Positions 1 to 5,178 of a stretch of 5,239 bases of DNA are shown one piece after another. The stretch lies in the NCBI GenBank assembly GCA_003697105.1, contig RFFQ01000036.1:1-5239 (forward strand), written 5' to 3'. Below the pieces are notes generated by a model that was not told the DNA's origin, did not search any database, and worked only from the letters and a program-made list of their open reading frames with translations. Positions within the stretch are counted from its first letter, which is position 1; each line of letters starts with the position of its first letter. The position numbers and the translations under genes are program-made. Source of the DNA: Gemmatimonadota bacterium (GTDB taxonomy: Bacteria; 4572-55; J002).

Positions 1-189
1 GGATTATCCGTTCGTGAGAACGTCAAGCGGATCGATGCCACTCATGAGCAGATCCGCATTTCCCGTCAGGGTCAATTACTGGGAATCTCCCGGTCAAGTA
101 CCTACTATCAGCCGCGAGTTGACCCGTATGAACTGAAAGTGATGCACCAGCTTGATGAAATCTATACGGAAGCGCCGTTTTACGGGTCT
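1..189 (+). pseudogene. IS3-family transposase OrfB, 5' fragment
   Basis: The forward frame beginning at base 1 reads through a typical IS3-family OrfB N-terminal region: a segment like ISRQGQLLGISRSSTYYQPR, then a helix ending in LDEIYTEAPFYGS. In intact IS3 OrfB proteins this block precedes the rve/DDE integrase core and is normally followed by an RRM- or RRK-type stretch. Here similarity stops exactly after YGS, at base 189. The frame runs on through unrelated sequence to a TGA at 241-243, so the DDE catalytic core is entirely missing and the product cannot transpose. The 5' side continues beyond the window edge, so orfA and the left inverted repeat may lie there. Family assignment rests on motif recognition; the IS3 subgroup cannot be told. 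It is probably a dead remnant left by deletion or by a later insertion. Confidence 0.85.
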
Positions 190-224
190 GAGCCTTTGGG
201 GATGTCCCCAAAGGCTCTTTTTTT
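190..224 (+). terminator. Perfect 13-bp hairpin with T7 tail
   Basis: Bases 190-202 (GAGCCTTTGGGGA) are the exact reverse complement of 205-217, with TG between them, so the practical loop is a few bases larger. Seven T residues follow at 218-224. This is a textbook rho-independent terminator for plus-strand transcription. On the minus strand there is no comparable T tract, so it should not stop scpA transcripts efficiently. It starts at the first base after the recognisable transposase sequence, which suggests the IS fragment was joined to a pre-existing terminator whose gene is gone. Confidence 0.85.
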
Positions 225-248
225 GTGCCTTCCGGTTCCGTGAAACCT

Positions 249-300
249 TTTTCCGGTGCGAAAATTGGGGGTACTTTTCCGACAGGTGCGAATTTGGGGC
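249..300. repeat. Two tandem ~30-bp units, IS21-end-like
   Basis: GGTGCGAAAATTGGGG (255-270) recurs as GGTGCGAATTTGGGG (285-299), offset by 30 bp. Each copy is preceded by TTTTCCG, and the copies are followed by GTAC and CATT respectively. On the minus strand the array reads as TGTAAATGCCCCAAATTCGC followed by a GGAAAAGTACCCCC-type segment. I recognise this pattern, from memory, as like the multiple short terminal repeats of IS21-family elements, which bind the IstA transposase. No istA or istB gene is present here, so this would be a solo end. The repeat is directly visible; the IS21 assignment is an inference. Confidence 0.5.
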
Positions 301-331
301 ATTTACATTCTACAAGCGGCTTGGAATGAGG

Positions 332-1057
332 TCAAGACGACGTCTGTGATAACCAGATGGTACCCAAAGTGTCAGTTTGATAGGCTGTTAGCCGGTTTTG
401 GCGGAGGAGTTCCAGCAGAGCTAAAAAGGTGACGATCACATGGATTCGTCCTTCACTGGGGCGGAACATATCCCGGAAAGCAACCGGTTCACCCGTTTTT
501 GGAAGGCGTTGTAGCAAAAATTCAATGCGATCATCAATAGAGACGGGGGGCAACTGAACTTCGCGGCTAAGTTCTATGGTTTCCGTGTCTTGCATCAGTT
601 TTTGGAAGGCACGGAGCAGATCAAACAGCGTTGCCCGAATTTCAACTTCTGTTCCGGTCGGGTAAAGCCCTGCCACTGGATGGGTATAGCATTCGCGGAA
701 CGCTTCTGCTCGATCTTCCAAAATCAGAGAAACTTCTTTAAATTTCTGATATTCCAACAACCGTATGACAAGTTCTTCTAACGTCAGGTCTTCCTCATCA
801 CCGGATTCCTCCGAAGAGAGTACCGGCAACATTAAGCGCGATTTAATGTTCATTAAAGTTGCTGCCATGACCAAAAATTCACCGGCAATATCTAAATTTA
901 ACTCTTGCATTCGTTCAATATAAGCCAAATATTGCTGGGTAATCTGGGCAATGGGGATGTTATAAATATCGATTTTGTGCTTTTGGATAAGGTGCAGCAA
1001 CAGGTTGAGAGGACCTTCAAATGATTCCAATTGAAATGTGAGGGTATGCGTATCCAT
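332..1057 (-). CDS. scpA: Segregation and condensation protein A (ScpA)
   Basis: ScpA is the kleisin subunit of the bacterial SMC-ScpA-ScpB condensin, bridging the SMC heads and helping to compact and separate newly replicated origins. At 241 aa the protein is of usual family length. The N-terminal signature FEGPLNLLLHLI lies at residues 13-24, and the LDIAGEFLVMAATLMNIKSR motif (residues 55-74) marks the N-terminal SMC-neck-binding region. An acidic linker (SSEESGDEEDLT, 81-92) follows. The C-terminal winged helix (about 170-236) has the typical pattern VTFLALLELLRQNRLTAYQ. The start is ATG with no clear Shine-Dalgarno sequence, but no other start preserves the N-terminal motif. ScpB, often the next gene, is not found downstream: 88 bp of repeat-containing sequence and IS debris follow the stop. 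The gene diverges from a lipoprotein gene with a 27-bp gap, so its promoter probably lies inside that gene; I could not identify it. Confidence 0.95.
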   Translation of the reverse strand: MDTHTLTFQLESFEGPLNLLLHLIQKHKIDIYNIPIAQITQQYLAYIERMQELNLDIAGEFLVMAATLMNIKSRLMLPVLSSEESGDEEDLTLEELVIRLLEYQKFKEVSLILEDRAEAFRECYTHPVAGLYPTGTEVEIRATLFDLLRAFQKLMQDTETIELSREVQLPPVSIDDRIEFLLQRLPKTGEPVAFRDMFRPSEGRIHVIVTFLALLELLRQNRLTAYQTDTLGTIWLSQTSS

Positions 1058-1084
1058 TTTTGGAAAACCAACGAGGATTAACAG

Positions 1085-1639
1085 ATGAGAACCAAACTAT
1101 CGAGACCGTTTATATTGGCAATGACACTTTTTTTATGGGGTGGATGTAGTGACCCGTGGGAGATTATCGAGCACGACCTGAGTTTTATCCCGGAAAATAT
1201 CCGGGTCGCCCGGCTCCTGATTGCCCCGGTGAATGAGGTTGTGTCGGATGAGCCACTGCCTTCTGATGTATATGAGCTTGTCAACGAGACCTTTTTTGAA
1301 ATGTTCGCCAAGGTGCATCGTCCTTCAGACCTCACGGCGCTGGAGACGCCGTGCCCAAGTGTTTTTGACCCCGGTTTCATAGAACAATATACGATTCGGG
1401 AGCGTACCCGCTATCTTATCTGTCCAGTTGCCCTCAATATTAGTGGGGTAGAGCCTTCAAAAACGTTTCGACTGCAGGTCCGCATTTGGGATATTCAACT
1501 GAAAAAGATCGTGTGGGAGTCCTTCGCCTATGCCACCCACACCGAGCTAGAAGCGGGGATTTACCAAGCGTGCGGTCAATTCATTCGATCCTTACCGGGA
1601 ACGATGGCGCCGGGGCGTCCGGGTGCTATTCTGGAATAA
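1085..1639 (+). CDS. Uncharacterised lipoprotein
   Basis: This 184-residue protein begins with a lipoprotein-type signal: basic residues at 2-7 (RTKLSR), a hydrophobic stretch (about 8-18), and a lipobox LWGGC placing the modified cysteine at residue 21. The tryptophan at -3 is unusual, since Leu or Val is normal there. The mature part has a beta strand (IRVARLLIAPVN, 39-50), a helix (VYELVNETFFEMFAKV, 62-77), then RTRYLICPVAL (108-117) and a strand pair FRLQVRIWDIQLKKIVWES (128-146). A strand-helix-strand layout ending in 'rvwD...kivWes' recalls small periplasmic lipoproteins of the LpoB/CsgG-like fold, but this is a pattern impression only. No catalytic motif is visible. Translation starts at ATG with GAGG at 1073-1076, eight bases upstream. 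The gene stands alone on its strand and is followed at once by a terminator. Its promoter must lie within the scpA 5' coding region. Confidence 0.8.
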   Translation: MRTKLSRPFILAMTLFLWGGCSDPWEIIEHDLSFIPENIRVARLLIAPVNEVVSDEPLPSDVYELVNETFFEMFAKVHRPSDLTALETPCPSVFDPGFIEQYTIRERTRYLICPVALNISGVEPSKTFRLQVRIWDIQLKKIVWESFAYATHTELEAGIYQACGQFIRSLPGTMAPGRPGAILE

Positions 1640-1643
1640 AACA

Positions 1644-1671
1644 AAATCGGGGTAGGTCACTACCCCGATTT
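1644..1671. terminator. Bidirectional terminator, lipoprotein/metK
   Basis: AAATCGGGGTA (1644-1654) pairs perfectly with TACCCCGATTT (1661-1671) around a 6-base loop. The hairpin begins five bases after the lipoprotein stop codon and lies 38 bases beyond the metK stop, so it serves two convergent genes. On the minus strand the stem runs into a T-rich tract (TTTTGTTTTATT), making it a good rho-independent terminator for metK. On the plus strand the T tail is short (ATTTATC), so termination of the lipoprotein transcript should be weaker. Confidence 0.85.
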
Positions 1672-1709
1672 ATCACTCTGATCTGCATACCGCCAGGGTT
1701 TTATTGAAT

Positions 1710-2849
1710 TTAAACCACCTTGAGCAATTCATCCACCATATCGGTAATTTCCCACGTAAATCCTTCCTCATCGCGTCCAAAATGCCCGTATGCTGCGGTT
1801 TGCCGGTAAACCGGACGGCGCAGTTGCAATTTATCAATAATACCGGCAGGTGTCAGGTCAAAGACATTACGAACCACATGAGTCAGTTTGTCATCCGGCA
1901 GTTTGCCGGTGCCAGCGGTGTCCACCATCACGGAAACCGGTTCGACCACGCCAATCGCATAGGCTAATTGCACCTCACAACGCTCTGCCAGTTCCGCCGC
2001 GACAATATTTTTTGCCACATAACGCGCCATGTACGATGCCGAACGATCCACTTTCGTCGGGTCTTTACCACTAAAAGCGCCCCCGCCGTGGCGTCCATAA
2101 CCGCCGTAGGTATCCACAATAATTTTTCGACCGGTCAGACCGGCATCGCCCTGCGGACCCCCGATCACAAAGCGTCCGGTCGGATTGATATGATAATTAA
2201 TTTCACCATCGATCAATTCTTTCGGGATAACCGGCAAAATGATATGCTCAATAATTTGGTCGCGTAACTCGTCATGGGTAATATCGGGATGATGTTGGGT
2301 GGAAATCACCACCGTATCCACCCGAACCGGCTTGCCGTCTTCATATTCAATAGTCACTTGCGACTTACCGTCCGGTCGCAACCATCTCAAATCCCCATTC
2401 TTACGGCATTTTGCCAACCGGCGGGTGAGTTTATGAGCCAGCATAATCGGCATGGGCATCAATTCGGGGGTTTCGTTCACGGCATAGCCAAACATCATGC
2501 CCTGATCGCCGGCACCCAACCGGTCAACACCCATCGCAATATCACTGGACTGATTATCGATAGAGGTCACGACAGCGCAAGTCTCATAATCAAATCCATA
2601 TCGCGCATCGGTGTAGCCAATTTCTTCAATCACGCCGCGTACAATCTGAGGGATATGAACATACGTATCTGTTGTGATTTCGCCACCGACAAATGCCAAT
2701 CCGGTGGTCACAAACGTTTCGCAAGCGACACGTCCGTGCGGGTCTTCGCTGTAAATAGCGTCTAAAACCGCATCTGAAATTTGGTCTGCTATTTTGTCGG
2801 GGTGACCTTCTGTCACACTCTCGGAGGTAAAAAGATGTCGTTCTGCCAA
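1710..2849 (-). CDS. metK: S-adenosylmethionine synthase (MetK)
   Basis: MetK makes S-adenosylmethionine from methionine and ATP in the cytosol, releasing phosphate and pyrophosphate; SAM is the main methyl donor. The 379-aa length fits bacterial MetK (about 380-400). Motifs seen: SVTEGHPDK (11-19) with the catalytic His16 and the metal-binding Asp18, the [12 protein letters not shown] signature (112-123), ATP-binding [20 protein letters not shown] (230-249), and the flexible phosphate loop [17 protein letters not shown] (255-271). All key residues expected of an active enzyme are present. The start codon is TTG (2847-2849), supported by AGGAG eight bases upstream and by alignment of the N-terminus; the next in-frame ATG is about 105 codons in, past the catalytic motif. 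It lies 63 bp after thpR on the same strand, with a possible terminator between. No SAM riboswitch is visible in the gap. Confidence 0.97.
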   Translation of the reverse strand: MAERHLFTSESVTEGHPDKIADQISDAVLDAIYSEDPHGRVACETFVTTGLAFVGGEITTDTYVHIPQIVRGVIEEIGYTDARYGFDYETCAVVTSIDNQSSDIAMGVDRLGAGDQGMMFGYAVNETPELMPMPIMLAHKLTRRLAKCRKNGDLRWLRPDGKSQVTIEYEDGKPVRVDTVVISTQHHPDITHDELRDQIIEHIILPVIPKELIDGEINYHINPTGRFVIGGPQGDAGLTGRKIIVDTYGGYGRHGGGAFSGKDPTKVDRSASYMARYVAKNIVAAELAERCEVQLAYAIGVVEPVSVMVDTAGTGKLPDDKLTHVVRNVFDLTPAGIIDKLQLRRPVYRQTAAYGHFGRDEEGFTWEITDMVDELLKVV

Positions 2850-2878
2850 GGGTAAAACTCCTATGTTAAAGGGTAAAA
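2848..2878 (-). promoter_or_regulatory. metK translation start region: AGGAG and repeat
   Basis: The ribosome binding site AGGAG (plus-strand 2858-2862) sits eight bases before the TTG start and justifies choosing that weak codon. A perfect 10-bp direct repeat, TTTTACCCTT on the minus strand, occurs at 2869-2878 and again at 2848-2857, 21 bp apart or about two helical turns. The second copy overlaps the start codon and the two copies flank the AGGAG. The site and repeat are plain in the sequence; a regulatory role for the repeat is only a possibility. Confidence 0.6.
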
Positions 2879-2907
2879 AGAAAATCCATTCTTCGCAATG
2901 AAGAATG
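2869..2907 (-). terminator. Possible weak terminator after thpR
   Basis: On the minus strand CATTCTTC (2907-2900) pairs perfectly with GAAGAATG (2894-2887) around the loop ATTGC. It is followed by GATTTTCTTTTTACCC, a T-rich but interrupted tail. It begins five bases after the thpR stop. The stem is AT-rich and only 8 bp long, so it may act as a partial terminator or attenuator lowering metK expression from the ffh promoter, or as an RNA-processing hairpin. Confidence 0.45.
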
Positions 2908-2912
2908 ATCTA

Positions 2913-3488
2913 TCAACGAGCTGTTGTTGGTAATGGAATGTATTTCAGCGGGGTATGTATTGCCCCTTGGGGTCGTAATTCACTTTTCATTACCTGAATA
3001 CCGTTCACGGTAAACGGGTTTGAGGGAAGATGTACCCGCTTGAGTTCCTCAATAACTGGTGTAATGCCTTGTTTTCCGTTGATCCGGCAGATGGTCAGGT
3101 GGGGGCGGAATGGTTTGGTTTCTCTCTCAAAGCCCTGTTGCTCCAATGCCTGATCGATGGCGGTTGCTATCTGAGTAAGGTACTCCACCTCGCCTTTCAA
3201 TCCAACCCAGAGGACTCGTGGGTACTTGAGGTTCGGAAATCCTCCCAGTTGGTCGAGTGCAAGGGTAAAAGGAGCATAGTGGCGGCAGGTGAGTTCCAAT
3301 TGTGCGATTATGCTTTCGATTTCCGCCGGAGTCCGGTCGCCCATAAATTTAAGTGTCAGATGGAGTTGGGCGGGGTTTACCCAACGGAATTGGCGCGGTG
3401 ACCGCTCCCGGTAACGAAATAAACTCTGTAAATTTGATTTTACCGGATCGGGTATGGAAATACTGATAAACGTGCGCGTTTTCTTCAT
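2913..3488 (-). CDS. thpR: RNA 2',3'-cyclic phosphodiesterase (ThpR)
   Basis: ThpR, formerly called 2'-5' RNA ligase LigT, belongs to the 2H phosphoesterase superfamily and opens 2',3'-cyclic phosphate ends of RNA. Both family motifs are present: HLTL at residues 43-46 and HLTI at 130-133, each supplying one catalytic His and one Thr. The N-terminal strand RTFISISIPDPV (5-16) and the FRPHLTICR block (127-135) are characteristic. At 191 aa it is of normal length (about 175-195). The start is ATG at 3486-3488, with no good Shine-Dalgarno sequence. The gene begins 19 bp after the ffh stop, so translation may depend partly on ribosomes finishing ffh. The physiological substrate in bacteria is poorly defined for this family. 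The adjacency to ffh is probably a shared transcript, not a shared function. Confidence 0.93.
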   Translation of the reverse strand: MKKTRTFISISIPDPVKSNLQSLFRYRERSPRQFRWVNPAQLHLTLKFMGDRTPAEIESIIAQLELTCRHYAPFTLALDQLGGFPNLKYPRVLWVGLKGEVEYLTQIATAIDQALEQQGFERETKPFRPHLTICRINGKQGITPVIEELKRVHLPSNPFTVNGIQVMKSELRPQGAIHTPLKYIPLPTTAR

Positions 3489-3507
3489 GATGGTACAACG
3501 GCTTGGG

Positions 3508-4845
3508 TTACCGGATTTTCATGTTCATCATTTTGCCGAGCGCTTTCCCTTTGCGTTGCATTGCCCCCATTTTCTTCATCATTTTCTGCATTTGTCGGAA
3601 ATCTTCTAGCAAGCGATTGACTTCCCGCACGGTTGTCCCACTGCCTTTTGCAATACGCTTCCGCCGGCTGCCTTTGATGATGCGTGGATGACGCCGTTCT
3701 TGGGGTGTCATGGAGCGGATAATCGCCTCCACGCGGGAGAGTTCCCGCTCATCCATAGAAGCACCTTTCATCATCTTATCTGCCCCCGGCACCATTTTCA
3801 GCAGTTGGTCTAGGGGACCCAATTTGCGGATTTCTTGCAACTGTTCCAGAAAATCCTCCAACGTAAAGGTTTGCTTCAGGATTTTTTCTTCCATTTTTTT
3901 CGCTTTTTCCAGATCGACTTCGGACTGTACTTTATCGATCAGCGCTAAAACATCCCCCATGCCCAAAATCCGGCTTGCCATACCTTCGGGGTTAAATGGT
4001 TCCAAGGCATCCATTTTTTCCCCAACCCCGATATACTTGATCGGTTTGCCGGTCACGGCTCGGATCGAAAGCGCCGCCCCGCCCCGGGCGTCCCCATCCA
4101 TTTTTGTCAATGCGACACTATCAAATGCCAGCCGGTCATGGAAGGCTTTTGCCACGTTTACCGCTTCCTGCCCGATCATGGCATCGGCGACAAAAACGAT
4201 CTCCGTTGGTTGGATTTCATGTTTGATCCGTTCTACCTCCGCCATCATGGCTTCATCAATTTGCAAGCGACCGGCGGTATCAATAATGACAAAATCGTGT
4301 CCCAACCGTTTGGCTTCTGCCAATCCTTTACGGCAGATGGTCACGGCATCTTTCTCACCTTCGATAGAAAAGACGGGAATATCCAGTTGCTTGCCAATCA
4401 CCTGTAATTGGTGGATTGCGGCAGGGCGATATATATCTCCGGCAATCAAGAAGGGGTGTTTCCCTTTTTTGCGAAAATAGCGGGCAAACTTCCCGCACAA
4501 CGTGGTTTTTCCGGAGCCTTGCAACCCGCACACCATCACAATGGTCGGGGGTTGGGGGGCTACTTGAATATCTTGAAATTTGCCACCCAAGAGGTTGATC
4601 AGTTCTTCATGAACATAGCGCACCACATATTCGCCGGGTTTTAGGCTGCGCAACACCTCTTCGCCAACGGCGCGCTCTTCCACACGTTTGATGAAATCCT
4701 TTGCCACTTTATAATTGACATCGGATTCCAGCAATGCCCGGCGAACATCCCGTAAGCCGTCTTTAATATTCTTTTCGGTCAGTTTACCCTGACCTCTTAA
4801 TTGCTTAAATACACTTTCTAATTTATTCGATAGGTCTTCAAACAT
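3508..4845 (-). CDS. ffh: Signal recognition particle protein Ffh
   Basis: Ffh is the SRP54-type GTPase which, with 4.5S/6S RNA, binds signal sequences of nascent membrane proteins and delivers ribosomes to FtsY at the membrane. The protein (445 aa from this ATG) has the N domain (1-85), then the G domain: P-loop GLQGSGKTT (107-115), the DIYRPAA insertion-box region (137-143), DTAGR (189-193) and TKMD (247-250). The M domain has the RNA-binding signature SRRKRIAKGSG (393-403) and a methionine-rich tail (about 418-441). An in-frame TTG four codons upstream would add only MDRF, but MFEDLSNKL matches the canonical Ffh N-terminus, so the ATG at 4843-4845 is preferred. The ribosome site is weak (GGA, about 8 bases upstream). 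A near-consensus promoter lies about 40 bp upstream. Ffh is the first gene of the probable ffh-thpR(-metK) transcript; rpsP, a frequent neighbour of ffh in other bacteria, is not here. Confidence 0.97.
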   Translation of the reverse strand: MFEDLSNKLESVFKQLRGQGKLTEKNIKDGLRDVRRALLESDVNYKVAKDFIKRVEERAVGEEVLRSLKPGEYVVRYVHEELINLLGGKFQDIQVAPQPPTIVMVCGLQGSGKTTLCGKFARYFRKKGKHPFLIAGDIYRPAAIHQLQVIGKQLDIPVFSIEGEKDAVTICRKGLAEAKRLGHDFVIIDTAGRLQIDEAMMAEVERIKHEIQPTEIVFVADAMIGQEAVNVAKAFHDRLAFDSVALTKMDGDARGGAALSIRAVTGKPIKYIGVGEKMDALEPFNPEGMASRILGMGDVLALIDKVQSEVDLEKAKKMEEKILKQTFTLEDFLEQLQEIRKLGPLDQLLKMVPGADKMMKGASMDERELSRVEAIIRSMTPQERRHPRIIKGSRRKRIAKGSGTTVREVNRLLEDFRQMQKMMKKMGAMQRKGKALGKMMNMKIR

Positions 4846-4886
4846 GAATCTGTCCAATCGTTAAGCGGTCGAAATTTGAGTTCGTT

Positions 4887-4915
4887 TATATAAACCAAAT
4901 AGGTGTTTTTGTCAA
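4887..4915 (-). promoter_or_regulatory. Sigma-70-type promoter for ffh
   Basis: On the minus strand a perfect TTGACA (4915-4910) is followed by a 17-bp spacer and TATATA (4892-4887, five of six matches to TATAAT). A start site near 4880 would give a leader of about 35 bases before the ffh ATG. It is the only strong promoter I can see in the window and should drive ffh and thpR, and possibly metK. Confidence 0.85.
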
Positions 4916-4938
4916 AAGATAATTCACGCTTAATTATC
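4914..4938 (-). terminator. AT-rich hairpin at end of interrupted gene
   Basis: GATAATT (4938-4932) and AATTATC (4924-4918) form a perfect 7-bp stem with a 7-base loop. The stem includes the TAA stop of the interrupted gene, and TTTT follows it. The stem has only one G-C pair and the T run is short, so termination would be weak. The hairpin ends two bases upstream of the ffh -35 box (the T run overlaps it), so the same palindrome could instead be an operator for ffh. Confidence 0.4.
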
Positions 4939-5178
4939 CGTTCGGCATTGGATGTGCCACGGGGTGATCTCATTCCGAACGACGGTGAGCGTATCCACTT
5001 GCCACACAAACGAACCGGATGAGGTAGTCACTTGACACACATATTCACCCGGTTCTAGTTCAAAACGGGCATTACTTCCCCAGAGCAATTGTTCTGACGG
5101 CAGACCGTCAAACCAGAGCTTCACACGTTGTTTAAAACAGGTTTCGGTGTTCCAATCTACAAGAAGTGTACCGGTAGT
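4930..5178 (-). CDS. 3' exon of an intron-split unknown gene
   Basis: This is the last 82 codons, starting at ACT-ACC-GGT and ending in TAA, of a gene whose 5' part lies upstream of a group II intron. The frame stays open into the intron only by chance, through domain VI to a GTG at 5217; that GTG lies in intron RNA and is not a credible start. The peptide begins TTGTLLVDWN, then KQRVKLWFDGLPSEQ, ARFELEPGEYVCQVT and SFVWQVDTLTV. The alternating strand pattern and a 'fel.pGeY.v.v' turn resemble PEGA-like or carboxypeptidase-regulatory beta domains, which often sit in secreted or lipoprotein contexts. I do not recognise the family and give no function. A GTG start at RVKLWF is possible but has no ribosome site. 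If the intron splices, the full protein may be restored in the mRNA; otherwise the gene is disrupted. Confidence 0.6.
   Translation of the reverse strand, partial: TTGTLLVDWNTETCFKQRVKLWFDGLPSEQLLWGSNARFELEPGEYVCQVTTSSGSFVWQVDTLTVVRNEITPWHIQCRTDN

Noticed and set aside
152-349. Small plus-strand open frame spanning the IS3 break and the repeats
   Set aside because: It crosses the terminator hairpin and two unrelated segments, so it is a chance frame.
1058-1200. Promoter for scpA inside the lipoprotein gene
   Set aside because: AT-rich stretches such as CAATATAAAC occur, but no -35 box lies at a suitable distance.
2274-2765. Plus-strand open frame of 163 codons antisense to metK
   Set aside because: The frame is a shadow of a conserved enzyme gene and shows no recognisable motif.
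2873-2901. Promoter TTGCGA-17-TACCCT upstream of metK
   Set aside because: The -10 has only three of six matches and overlaps the terminator-like hairpin and tail, so it is too weak to call.
2850-2912. SAM riboswitch in the metK leader
   Set aside because: The gap is only 63 bp and shows none of the conserved multi-helix core; only a simple hairpin is present.
3710-4480. Long plus-strand open frame of 256 codons antisense to ffh
   Set aside because: It is serine-rich low-complexity translation opposite a clearly conserved gene, with no domain pattern; it reflects the codon bias of ffh.
4846-4857. TTG start for ffh at 4855-4857
   Set aside because: It adds MDRF ahead of the canonical MFEDLSNKL beginning and has no Shine-Dalgarno sequence; the ATG at 4843-4845 fits the family better.
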